Below, piece by piece: positions 1 through 8,685 of a stretch of 50,906 nt of DNA. The notes under the pieces were generated by a model. That model did not search any database and was not told the origin of the DNA. It saw only the letters and a list, made by a program, of their open reading frames with translations. Position numbers and translations under genes: made by a program. This DNA comes from Actinomycetota bacterium (GTDB taxonomy: Bacteria > Actinomycetota > Thermoleophilia > Gaiellales > F1-60-MAGs149), in NCBI GenBank assembly GCA_005798855.1, contig SYIF01000134.1, forward strand, positions 1-50,906, in the 5' to 3' direction. How positions within the stretch are numbered: the stretch's first letter is position 1; every line of letters begins with the position of its first letter.

Positions 1-112
1 GGAGGACATGACAACCGCGCGGATGTGGTGTCCTCCCCACAATCTCCGGTGCTGAACTGATTTGCCCCTCCTCTAGGGAGGACACCACATCCGCGCGGTT
101 GTCATGTCCTCC
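1..112. repeat. Inverted pair of ~37-bp elements (1-37 and 76-112), each arm itself partly palindromic (GGAGGACA...CCGCGCGG...TGTCCTCC); REP/BIME-like or terminator
   Basis: Bases 76-112 are the exact reverse complement of 1-37; lies downstream of the minus-strand gene ending at 157. Confidence 0.85.
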
Positions 113-156
113 CCGCCCGAGCGATTCGTCGTCCCGCAGGCTCAGAGCGAGAACAC

Positions 157-1749
157 CTAGGAGGAGAACGGCGAGCGCAGCGCGCGGCCGGGGCAGTGCT
201 CTGTCCGCTTGCCGTCGAAGACCGTCGGTACGCCGCCGAGCCAGACGTGGGGAATACCGTCGGGAGTCTGGCGCGGGTTCTCGTACGTGGCTGTGTCGTT
301 GATGCGCTCTGGATCGAATGCGACGAGGTCGGCGACCATGCCCGAGCGCACGAGGCCGCGATCGGCCAGGCCGAGACGGGCAGCCGGAGCGCTCGTCATG
401 TGGCGGACCGCCTCCTCGAGTGTGAGGATGCCGAGCTCGCGAGCGTAATGGGCGAGATAGCGCGGGAACGTTCCCCAACCACGCGGATGCGGTCGGCCTC
501 CAACGAGAATGCCGTCGCTGCCAGCCGTGTGGGCAGGGTGCTGCATAATCGCCCGGACGTTCTCCTCGTTGCCAATCTCGTGCAACGCCGTCGCCATCAG
601 GTGATCATCGGCCGCCAAACTACAGAAGAGATCGACCGGACGCTCGCCGCGTTGGGTCGCGAGCTCGGCAATCGAGTGGCCGACGGCCCAGCTCTGCGCA
701 GCATCGCCGACGCCACCAACAACGATCCACGACCAGTCGATCGGTACGCCGTGGAAGCCATCGGTGCCGGTCTCTTCGAGCTCGACCCGGAGCTGCTCGC
801 GCAGGCTGGGGTCGCGAAGGCGAGCGATCGTGGCATCTGCACCTCCGGCAAAGGCCCAGCCCGGCAGGACCGAATGGAGGTACGTATTGCCGGCGAGGTA
901 CGGGTAGGTGTCGAAGGTGATGTCGACCCCGCGCGAGCGGGCCGCATCGATGATTGCCAACAGCTCGGGAGCGCGTTCCTTGTTGTTTGGAAAGCCAAGG
1001 TGCGTGTGCGCGAGGTGAAGAGGAATCGCCGCAGCCTCAGCGGTGGCGATCGCCTCGGTGTACGCCTCGATTGCGTGCGCGCCGTAGTTGCGATGGTGGG
1101 GAGAATAGAACGCGCCCGTGCCACATAACACGCTACAGAGCGCGATCATCTCGTCCTCGTCGGCGAACATGCCGGGCGCGTACGTGAGACCCGCCGACAG
1201 GCCGAACGCTCCCTCGGTGAGGGCCCGGCGCACAAGGTCCTGCATCTGCTGCAACTCGTCGGCCGTCGGTGCGCGGTCGTCCGCGCCCATCACGAGCATG
1301 CGGATCGTGCCGTGACCGACAAGAAAAGCGATGTTCGTTGGCACGCCGGCGTCGAAGCGCGCGAGATAGTCGGCCACGCTCCGCCAACCGCGCGGGTAAT
1401 CGGGATCGCCGTTCCAGCCGGCCAGCGCACTGCGCAGCTCGGTCTCGACGGCCTCATCCGCAGGCGCGAGGCTGAGCCCATCCTGGCCAATCACCTCGAG
1501 CGTCACGCCCTGACAGGCCTTTGCCTCGTGGGTCGGGTCGGCGAGCTGGACGAGGTCGCTGTGCGTGTGCATGTCGATAAACCCGGGAGCGATGGCGAGA
1601 CCGTCGACATCGAGCGTCGTCGTCGCATCGCCCGCAATCTCGCCGACCGCCACGATCTGCCCGTCACGGACCGCGACATCGGCGCGCACCGCCGGTGTGC
1701 CCAAACCGTCGATCACCTGGCCGCCGCGCAGCAGCAGGTCAAACGTCAT
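157..1749 (-). CDS. N-acyl-D-amino-acid deacylase / D-aminoacylase family amidohydrolase
   Basis: MTFDLLLRGGQVIDGLG...GFIDMHTHSDL metal-site motif, C-terminal HPRGWGTFPRYL and TSAPAARLGLADRG motifs. Confidence 0.9.
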   Translation of the reverse strand: MTFDLLLRGGQVIDGLGTPAVRADVAVRDGQIVAVGEIAGDATTTLDVDGLAIAPGFIDMHTHSDLVQLADPTHEAKACQGVTLEVIGQDGLSLAPADEAVETELRSALAGWNGDPDYPRGWRSVADYLARFDAGVPTNIAFLVGHGTIRMLVMGADDRAPTADELQQMQDLVRRALTEGAFGLSAGLTYAPGMFADEDEMIALCSVLCGTGAFYSPHHRNYGAHAIEAYTEAIATAEAAAIPLHLAHTHLGFPNNKERAPELLAIIDAARSRGVDITFDTYPYLAGNTYLHSVLPGWAFAGGADATIARLRDPSLREQLRVELEETGTDGFHGVPIDWSWIVVGGVGDAAQSWAVGHSIAELATQRGERPVDLFCSLAADDHLMATALHEIGNEENVRAIMQHPAHTAGSDGILVGGRPHPRGWGTFPRYLAHYARELGILTLEEAVRHMTSAPAARLGLADRGLVRSGMVADLVAFDPERINDTATYENPRQTPDGIPHVWLGGVPTVFDGKRTEHCPGRALRSPFSS

Positions 1750-2546
1750 CGCACGTCAGCTCCAGACTCGATCACGAGCTCGCGCGTCATCACACCGTTG
1801 CCGGCCGTCAGACCACCATCGACCGGCAAGACGGCGCCCGTGATCCAGTCCGCAGCATCGGAGGCGAGGAAGGCCACCGCCTGCGCGATGTCCTCGGGTT
1901 CGCCGATGCGCCCCAACGGGTACCAGCGCTCGAGTCGCTCGAAGAAGCTCGGATCGAGGGCCTGCCGGTCCTCTTGGACAGACGTGCGGATCGAGCCGGG
2001 CATGACCATGTTGGCGCGTACGCCATGTGGGCCGTACCGAACCGCGAGCGATTGGGTCAGGTTGATCAACCCGGCCTTGCCAGCCGAGTAGGCCTCGCCA
2101 CCGTAATACCCGGTCGAGTTGATGGACCCGATCGTGACGATCACGCCACGCCGCTTGGCCACCATCGAGGGCAGCGCGCGCTGCGTGGCGATAAAGGCGG
2201 AGGTGAGGGTGCCGTGCAGATCGCGCTCCCACTCTTCGAGCGACATCGTCATGGCGCCATCGGCACGCGCCGAGAAGGCATTGCAGACGACAAGGTCGAT
2301 GGGACCGTAGGTCGTTTCGGCGAGCGTAAAGAGCTCGTCGACACCGGCCTCGGTGCTGGCATCGCCCGCTACGCCAACGACACGTCGTCCAGCGGCTCGA
2401 TGTTTCTCGACGAGTGGAGCGCAGCGCTCGGGCAGCAGGTCGTTGAAGGCCACGGCGGCACCCTGGTCTGCGAGCAGGCTGACGATCGCGTGCCCAATGC
2501 CGGCTCCCCCGCCCGTTACTACTGCCACTCGTCCATCAAGCGTCAT
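1746..2546 (-). CDS. SDR family oxidoreductase
   Basis: VAVVTGGGAGIGHAI Rossmann motif, YSAGKAG catalytic motif; stop overlaps start of the amidohydrolase gene. Confidence 0.93.
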   Translation of the reverse strand: MTLDGRVAVVTGGGAGIGHAIVSLLADQGAAVAFNDLLPERCAPLVEKHRAAGRRVVGVAGDASTEAGVDELFTLAETTYGPIDLVVCNAFSARADGAMTMSLEEWERDLHGTLTSAFIATQRALPSMVAKRRGVIVTIGSINSTGYYGGEAYSAGKAGLINLTQSLAVRYGPHGVRANMVMPGSIRTSVQEDRQALDPSFFERLERWYPLGRIGEPEDIAQAVAFLASDAADWITGAVLPVDGGLTAGNGVMTRELVIESGADVR

Positions 2547-2566
2547 CTGGTTATCACCCCGCAGTA

Positions 2567-2578
2567 GATTCTAGAATC
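2567..2578. promoter_or_regulatory. Perfect palindrome GATTCTAGAATC in the 37-bp divergent intergenic space; contains TAGAAT on both strands (candidate bidirectional -10)
   Basis: Direct reading; TAGAAT (2572-2577) is exactly 6 nt upstream of ATG 2584. Confidence 0.5.
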
Positions 2579-2583
2579 AGCGC

Positions 2584-3852
2584 ATGGACATTGTCGCCTT
2601 CGAGCAGTTGCTCGACGACCCGATCGACTGGCGCTACAAGGGCTTCCCCGTTGTGGACCCACCCACCACACCGCGCACGATCGCGACCAAGGGCTGGAAT
2701 ATCGTGCGTGGCGATGTGCCGCTGCCGCTCTTGGCGATCCGCGAGGACGCGGTCGCTGCGAACATCGCAACGATGAAGGCGTGGTGCGCGACGCACGATG
2801 TGTCGCTCGCACCGCACGGCAAGACGACGATGTCGCCCGAGCTTTTTCGTCGCCAGCTCGATGCGGGCGCGTGGGCGATTACGGTCGCGCACGCCGCGCA
2901 GGGTCGAGTCTGCGCAGCCTTCGGCATTCCCCGCGTGCTGATCGCAAACGAGGTGGTCGAGGCGGCGGCTGTGCGCTGGATCGGCGATGCGCAGCGGGCT
3001 GGCACTGAGGTTTGGTTGCTGGTTGATTCGGTCGCCGGCGTCGAGCGTTTGGCCGCGGCTCGCGGTGCAGACGATCCGCCAATCCGGGTGCTGATCGAAC
3101 TCGGTATGGACCAGGGACGTGCGGGGGCGCGAACGCAGGAGGTGGCCGAAGCGGTCGCCGCCGCGGCCGTCGCTGCCGATGGACTGATTCTCTCGGGCGT
3201 GGCAGGCTGGGAGGGCCATATTGGTGGGCCCGAGCTCGACGTCGTTGAACAGCGAGTCGACGCCTATCTGATGCGCCTGCGCGAGCTGGTCGAGACGCTT
3301 GCAGCGGCTGGGCAGTTTGCCGATTGCGACGAGGTCGTCGTGACGGCCGGTGGCAGCGCCTGGTTCGATCGCGTCTCGGCACTGTTGCGACCGGAGATCG
3401 ATCGGCCGACCCGGCTGGTCGTGCGCTCGGGCTGCACGGTTTCGCACGACGATGGTCTCTACCGTCGCCTGTCGCCCTTCGAACGTAGAGCAATTACGGG
3501 CGAGGGTCGCCTGACGGCAGCGCTCGAAGCCTGGGGAGTCGTCTTGTCCGTGCCCGAGCCAGAGCTCGCGATCGTTGGCTTCGGCAAACGTGACGTGCCG
3601 TTTGATATCGAGTTGCCGATCGTGCGCTGGCACGCACGCGACGGCGTCGTGCGGGAATCCGCGGGGTGTGAGGTCACGGCCCTCAACGACCAGCATGCGT
3701 TCGTGCGTGGCAGCGGGATCGCCGACCTCGCAGTGGGCGATCTGATCGGGTGTGGCATCAGTCACCCCTGCACGGCCTTCGACAAGTGGCGGCTGCTCCC
3801 ACTGATCGACGCCGATCGCACCATCACCGGCGCCGTCCACACGTACTTCTGA
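2584..3852 (+). CDS. D-threonine aldolase / D-serine dehydratase-like PLP enzyme (alanine racemase N-terminal fold)
   Basis: LAIREDAVAANIATMKAWCATHDVSLAPHGKTTMSPEL PLP-lysine region; C-terminal HPCTAFDKWR metal-site-like motif. Confidence 0.85.
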   Translation: MDIVAFEQLLDDPIDWRYKGFPVVDPPTTPRTIATKGWNIVRGDVPLPLLAIREDAVAANIATMKAWCATHDVSLAPHGKTTMSPELFRRQLDAGAWAITVAHAAQGRVCAAFGIPRVLIANEVVEAAAVRWIGDAQRAGTEVWLLVDSVAGVERLAAARGADDPPIRVLIELGMDQGRAGARTQEVAEAVAAAAVAADGLILSGVAGWEGHIGGPELDVVEQRVDAYLMRLRELVETLAAAGQFADCDEVVVTAGGSAWFDRVSALLRPEIDRPTRLVVRSGCTVSHDDGLYRRLSPFERRAITGEGRLTAALEAWGVVLSVPEPELAIVGFGKRDVPFDIELPIVRWHARDGVVRESAGCEVTALNDQHAFVRGSGIADLAVGDLIGCGISHPCTAFDKWRLLPLIDADRTITGAVHTYF

Positions 3853-3871
3853 CCAGCGCTGCAGCGGCAGT

Positions 3872-3904
3872 GGCCGCGGACTCGACAAACGCGAGCCCGC
3901 GGCC
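3872..3904. terminator. Bidirectional hairpin between convergent genes (GGCCGCGGACTCG / CGAGCCCGCGGCC, 1 mismatch)
   Basis: 13-bp inverted repeat in the 58-bp convergent intergenic gap. Confidence 0.65.
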
Positions 3905-3910
3905 GGAGCA

Positions 3911-5464
3911 CTAGTCGCCCTTGACGGGCGTGCGATTACGGGTGCGCTCGGCACGCGACGAGGGGACCCAGCGGTCTGGATCGTCCAACGCTGCGGCATC
4001 GATGCGACGACACGCATTGTTGTACGGGCCGTTGATGACGTCGTCCGGATCGGCCTGTGCGCGGCGGGCAATATCCAGGAAGGCATTGCCAAACGTGTCG
4101 AGGTCGTCCTTCGAGAACGACTCGGCTGGCTCGGGCGTGATCGGCTCGGGCACCAAGTACGGGTGGTGGCTCGTAAAGACCGGCTGCAACCCGTAGTCCG
4201 AGAGGTTGCGGGAGAGGTCGGAACTGCCGACGCCCGTCTCTTCCTTGAACCCTTCGAGCGACCAGCGGAACTGCTCGAGCGGCGTGTTCGATGTTGGGAA
4301 CGGCTGCGACATTCCTGGCACCTCACGCAGGAGCGCTGCAAGGTAGTTGGCGTTGAGGACAGCCGTCTCGGCGACCTCGCGAATGCCGTCAGGGCCGAGC
4401 GCGAGGATCCACGAGTACGAGCGTACTGCAATCTGCGCGTTGCCAACGAAGCTGCGGATCTTGCCAATCGAGTCGGGTCGATTCCAATCCAGCTCGAACC
4501 GATCACCACGCTTCTCGACGACGGGAGCGGGGAGGAAGCGCACGAGATCCTCACGCACACCGGAGGCGCCCATTGCCGGACCCATGCCATTATGCGGCGA
4601 CGAGAAGGTCTTGTGCATGTTGAAGTGGCAGAGGTCGAAGCCTGCCTCCTTCGCACGCGCGATGCCCATCATCCCGTTGGCGTTGGCCTGGTCGTAGACG
4701 CAGAGTCCGCCTGCTTCGTGGACGAGGCGCGTGAACTCCTTGATGTGCGGGTTGTAGATCCCGGTGTCTTCGGGGTTCGTGATCACGATGCCCGCCGTAC
4801 GATCGGACAGCGCGGCCTTCAGCGCATCGACCTCGGGGTAGCCATTTGGGCCGGGGTAGAGTTGGACGATCTTGTAGCCGGCCGAGTACGGACCCGACTG
4901 GTCGCAGGGGTGCGAGAAGATCGACGAGATGATCTCGTTGCGCTGCTCACCCTCGCCGCGCGAGCGATGGTACGCACGCACGATCGAGGCGTTGGTGTAG
5001 ACAGCCGCCGAGCCAGAGGGGGGCTGCAGCGTGAAGCGGTCGAGGCCCGAGATCGCGCACAACATCTGCTCGAGACGCCAGAGGATCTCGAGGATCCCCT
5101 GCACCGTGTCGACGTGCTGGAGCGGATGCAAGCCAGACACCTCGGGCAGACGCACCAGATGCTCATTGACCTTCGGCGAGTACTTCATCGTGCAGGTGCC
5201 AAGGCCAAAGTCGACGGCGACGTCATTACCCATCGTCTCCTGCGAGAGACGCATGAAGTGGCGCATCAACTGCGGCTGGGCGACCTCTGGCAGGCGCGGT
5301 GGCTCGGCGCGCTGGAAGCTCGCGGGGATCCCGCTGAGCGTGTCGGGCACTCGAGCAACGATCTCCGCCTCGGGTGCCGAGGGGATGAAGCCTCGCTCAC
5401 CGGGCGTACCGATATCCGAGAGCAGGGGCTCGTTCCAACGAGCCTGCTGAAACTGCGCGGTCAT
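3911..5464 (-). CDS. gcvPB: Glycine dehydrogenase (decarboxylating) subunit 2-like, divergent
   Basis: Overall GcvPB architecture with PLP-lysine region NMHKTFSSPHNGMGPAMGASGV; motif diverges from canonical LHKTFSTPHGGGGPG. Confidence 0.82.
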   Translation of the reverse strand: MTAQFQQARWNEPLLSDIGTPGERGFIPSAPEAEIVARVPDTLSGIPASFQRAEPPRLPEVAQPQLMRHFMRLSQETMGNDVAVDFGLGTCTMKYSPKVNEHLVRLPEVSGLHPLQHVDTVQGILEILWRLEQMLCAISGLDRFTLQPPSGSAAVYTNASIVRAYHRSRGEGEQRNEIISSIFSHPCDQSGPYSAGYKIVQLYPGPNGYPEVDALKAALSDRTAGIVITNPEDTGIYNPHIKEFTRLVHEAGGLCVYDQANANGMMGIARAKEAGFDLCHFNMHKTFSSPHNGMGPAMGASGVREDLVRFLPAPVVEKRGDRFELDWNRPDSIGKIRSFVGNAQIAVRSYSWILALGPDGIREVAETAVLNANYLAALLREVPGMSQPFPTSNTPLEQFRWSLEGFKEETGVGSSDLSRNLSDYGLQPVFTSHHPYLVPEPITPEPAESFSKDDLDTFGNAFLDIARRAQADPDDVINGPYNNACRRIDAAALDDPDRWVPSSRAERTRNRTPVKGD

Positions 5465-6843
5465 GCCAACACCTCCGTCAGAACTTCGACAAGTCGATCG
5501 ATGTCGTCCTTCGTGTGTACCTCAGTGACTGCCCACAGCGACGCGCGACCGAGGGTCGGGAAATCGACGGACAGATCCTTGCCGCCGAAGATGCCACGAG
5601 CGCGCAGTGCGTCATCGACGGCGGCGACCTCGTGGTTGTCGTACGTGATCACAAACTCTTTAAGGATCGGACCACTGAATCGCGGCCCCGTCACACCAGG
5701 GATCTCGCCCAGGCGCTCCGCTGTATAGCGCGAGCGCTGCATCAGGCCCTCACCAAGTTCGCGCAGTCCCTGCGGTCCAAGAAGGCCGAGGTAGGCCGCG
5801 GCCGTGATTGCCCACAGTGCCGTGGTGGTGCCGCCGTTCTGCGACCCCTCACCACGCTTGACGTAGTGCGTGCGATCAAAGTTGAGGTAGCCAAAGCCGT
5901 TCTGGCCAGGCTCCAGTGTCTCCGTCTTCGCAAAGATGAAAGCCGGGCAGCTCTCGATCACGGCGGGATCGTTGTGGAACGCGAGGTAGCCAGAGAGGCC
6001 GCCGCCGTAGCTCATGTGCATGCCGAGCGGCTGGACATCGCCGACCGCAAAGTCGGCACCAAACGAGCCGGGTGCGGCGAGCAGACCGAGGCCCGTCGGG
6101 TCGGCACCAACGACAGCGAGTGCACCATGCTCGTGGGCGAGCTCGACAACCTCGGGAGCCTGGTGGTCGACAACACCGAGGGCGTTCGGGTACTCGATGT
6201 AGACCGCAGCGACATCGTCGGCAAGCGCGGCGCGCAGCGCGTCGAGATCGAGCAGCCCGGTCTCCTCATTGAAGGGGATCTCGTCGAGCTGAACGTCGTG
6301 GCTGAGATAGTCGGCAAAGACGAGCCGGCGATCGAGCAAGAGGGCTGCCGGAACGAGGACGCGCTTGCGTCCCGTCAGCATCACGCTGCTGCGCAACGCC
6401 ATCGCGGCGGCGGTCGACCAGTCGTAGTTCGGCGTCGTGACAACGTCGAGCTCGACGAGTTCGGCCATCAGATCCTGGAACTCCCAGAGCGCCTGCAGAC
6501 GCCCATGGTCGCCGTAGGTGTCGCCCGCGTAGGAGGTGACAAACTCGCCGCGCCGATTGATCTCGTCGCAGACGGCAGGTACCTCGTGCTGGTAGCAACC
6601 GGCGCCAAGAAAACTCAGCATCTCGGACGCAGGCGTGTTCTTGTTGAGAATGCTGGTGACGTGGCGCCGCAGTCGTCCCTCTTCGGGGATGCCCTCCTCC
6701 ATTGGCAGGCGCTCGGTATAGCGCAGCTCTTTTGGCACCGTCGTGTAGAGGTCGTCGATCGACTTGGCACCGATAATCCGCAACATCTCTGCACGCACCT
6801 CAGAGGCCGAGTTCGGGATGTAAGGATGGGGCATAGCAGTCAC
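5461..6843 (-). CDS. gcvPA: Glycine dehydrogenase (decarboxylating) subunit 1-like, divergent
   Basis: FLGAGCYQHEVPAVCDEINRRGEFVTSY and QALWEFQDLMAEL typical of GcvPA; canonical TSNICTNQ region replaced by GSQNGGTTTALWA. Confidence 0.83.
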   Translation of the reverse strand: MTAMPHPYIPNSASEVRAEMLRIIGAKSIDDLYTTVPKELRYTERLPMEEGIPEEGRLRRHVTSILNKNTPASEMLSFLGAGCYQHEVPAVCDEINRRGEFVTSYAGDTYGDHGRLQALWEFQDLMAELVELDVVTTPNYDWSTAAAMALRSSVMLTGRKRVLVPAALLLDRRLVFADYLSHDVQLDEIPFNEETGLLDLDALRAALADDVAAVYIEYPNALGVVDHQAPEVVELAHEHGALAVVGADPTGLGLLAAPGSFGADFAVGDVQPLGMHMSYGGGLSGYLAFHNDPAVIESCPAFIFAKTETLEPGQNGFGYLNFDRTHYVKRGEGSQNGGTTTALWAITAAAYLGLLGPQGLRELGEGLMQRSRYTAERLGEIPGVTGPRFSGPILKEFVITYDNHEVAAVDDALRARGIFGGKDLSVDFPTLGRASLWAVTEVHTKDDIDRLVEVLTEVLA

Positions 6844-7931
6844 TCCACTCGGTAAATGGTCTCTTCGTCATAGCCCGTGACCAGCTTGTGCCAGCCGCGC
6901 AACTCGCTATCTGTCGCTTCGTCTCCGGTATCGACCAACAATGGCCGACCTCCCAGTGCAGCGAGTTTGGCAGGTGTGGCGACCACGGTCAATCTCCCGA
7001 TCCCAGCCCGTCGTAAAACGGCGGGGGAGAGTTGCTGGTTGCCGCGGCCTAGGACAAACCCCTGGCCGCCGATCGGCGTCACCACGATGTCCGCACCGTC
7101 ATCGGTGAGTGCTGCCAGCAGCTCAGCCTCCGACCCATCATGGACGACGACCGCACCATTGCGAACGAGGTCGACGCCGAGCAGCGAGGTCTGCAGTCCG
7201 AGGGCTGCACCGACGGCCGCGAGTGTCGTGCCACAGCCGAGCAATAGCGTCGTGCCTTGCGTGCGTTCGGCAACGCGATCCGCGATACCGCTCACGGTCG
7301 CCTGGTCCTCGTCGTTGCTTGGCGACTTGGTCCCAGCGACGAGACCCGGACCGAGTGGGACGCGAAGGGCGCCGTAGAGACGCGGGCCAACCCGACCATG
7401 GGCCATGCCGCTGTCGTCGAGATCGACCACCTCCGCCACGCGCTCGCGGCGACGACCTACGTACCACGCGGCCGCCAACTCGCCGGCCGCGCGTGGCGAC
7501 TGAGCAAACGTTGCGCTCTGGATCTTGACGCCCGCCGGGATGCCGAGCGCGACGATCGTGTCCCCAACCGTGCTGCAGACATCGCGTGCCGTGCCATCGC
7601 CGCCGGCGAAGAGGATCAGCTCGACGCCTGCCGCTGCAAGGGCGGCAACGGCGGCACAGGTATCGGCTGCCGTGGATTGTGTCCCGTCAATGGCTGCTCC
7701 CACAACGAGCGTTGGCTCGCGCCCTGCGAGGAGCATGCTGGTCTCGCCCATGTCGCCCCCCGCGCAGGCGATCGGCAGGTCGGGTGGAAGTTGTCGGAGC
7801 GCGAGCGCGGCGCGTTCGTGCGCGTGGGGGACAGCACCTAACGCTCGCGCCTGCTCGACGAGCCCGTCGGTGCCCTTCAGTCCCACGCTGCCGCCGAGGC
7901 CCGCGACGGGATTGACGACGAGACCGATCAT
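6840..7931 (-). CDS. ATP-NAD kinase family protein (AcoX-like)
   Basis: MIGLVVNPVAGLGGSVGLKG and LILFAGGDGTARDV motifs. Confidence 0.85.
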   Translation of the reverse strand: MIGLVVNPVAGLGGSVGLKGTDGLVEQARALGAVPHAHERAALALRQLPPDLPIACAGGDMGETSMLLAGREPTLVVGAAIDGTQSTAADTCAAVAALAAAGVELILFAGGDGTARDVCSTVGDTIVALGIPAGVKIQSATFAQSPRAAGELAAAWYVGRRRERVAEVVDLDDSGMAHGRVGPRLYGALRVPLGPGLVAGTKSPSNDEDQATVSGIADRVAERTQGTTLLLGCGTTLAAVGAALGLQTSLLGVDLVRNGAVVVHDGSEAELLAALTDDGADIVVTPIGGQGFVLGRGNQQLSPAVLRRAGIGRLTVVATPAKLAALGGRPLLVDTGDEATDSELRGWHKLVTGYDEETIYRVE

Positions 7932-8668
7932 GCGTCGGTCAGATGGGCGGCGAGGCGATCAGCTGCCGTTTCGATCATCAGCTCGCCGAGCTCACGCGTG
8001 GCGGTGGTTGGGTTGCCGTAGACACCGCTGGGGGCCTCGGTCAGGGGACGGGGCGCACGGATGATCGGGTCGCTCGAGCCCGGTCCTTCCGACAACTCCT
8101 TGCCTGCCGGCGCCGGCAGGCGTTCGTCGACGGCGAGTCCACCGAGGTGCAGCGCGATCGAGGTCTCGACCTCACCGGCATGCCCCACGCCACCACCATC
8201 GCTTGGTGACAGTGCCTTGACGCGCTCGGGGTCGACGAGCGTCCAGTAGGAGAGGAACTCGACGACTGTGGTGTCCGCGACGAGGCCGCCGACAGCCGTC
8301 ACGGCTGGCCCGATATTGCCGGCATGGCCGTTGACGATTGTCAGTCGCTGAAAGCCCGCGGCGGCAGCCGAGCGTGCCACGTCGCTGACGAGCGAGACCA
8401 GCGTCGCGGGTGAGAGCGACCAGGTCGCACCGAGCGGGAGCCAGTGGTCGGACGAGCCGAACGGCAGGCCGGGCAACAGCGCGACATCGCGCGGACAGCG
8501 CTCGGCGGCGCGATCACAGACGGCCTGCGCCGAGGCGAGATCAAATCCCGTCACGAGGTGGGTGCCGTGCTGCTCGGTCGAGCCGATCGCCCACAGTGCG
8601 GGTGCGCCGGCGGCGGCGAGGGCGCGTACTTCGGGGGCAGCGAGCAGAGCGAGACGATGCGCAGTCAT
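7928..8668 (-). CDS. Creatininase family protein
   Basis: ALWAIGSTEQHGTHLVTGFD, GLPFGSSDHWLPLGATWSLSP, IVNGHAGN motifs; start taken at 8668 from the -10/ATG architecture. Confidence 0.88.
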   Translation of the reverse strand: MTAHRLALLAAPEVRALAAAGAPALWAIGSTEQHGTHLVTGFDLASAQAVCDRAAERCPRDVALLPGLPFGSSDHWLPLGATWSLSPATLVSLVSDVARSAAAAGFQRLTIVNGHAGNIGPAVTAVGGLVADTTVVEFLSYWTLVDPERVKALSPSDGGGVGHAGEVETSIALHLGGLAVDERLPAPAGKELSEGPGSSDPIIRAPRPLTEAPSGVYGNPTTATRELGELMIETAADRLAAHLTDA

Positions 8669-8673
8669 GGCGA

Positions 8674-8679
8674 TACGAT
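8674..8679 (+). promoter_or_regulatory. Candidate -10 TACGAT, 6 nt upstream of GTG 8686 (leaderless)
   Basis: TACGAT-AGAGCG-GTG on plus strand; overlaps the opposite -10. Confidence 0.45.
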
Positions 8680-8680
8680 A
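8675..8680 (-). promoter_or_regulatory. Candidate -10 TATCGT, 6 nt upstream of ATG 8668 (leaderless)
   Basis: TATCGT-ATCGCC-ATG on minus strand. Confidence 0.45.
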
Positions 8681-8685
8681 GAGCG

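Noticed and set aside
2554-4656. 700-aa minus-strand ORF
   Set aside because: Runs antisense to the D-threonine-aldolase-like gene and out of frame within gcvPB; Arg/Ser-rich low-complexity translation typical of shadow ORFs in high-GC DNA
4163-5728. 521-aa plus-strand ORF
   Set aside because: Antisense to gcvPB with no recognisable motifs; high-GC mirror-frame artefact
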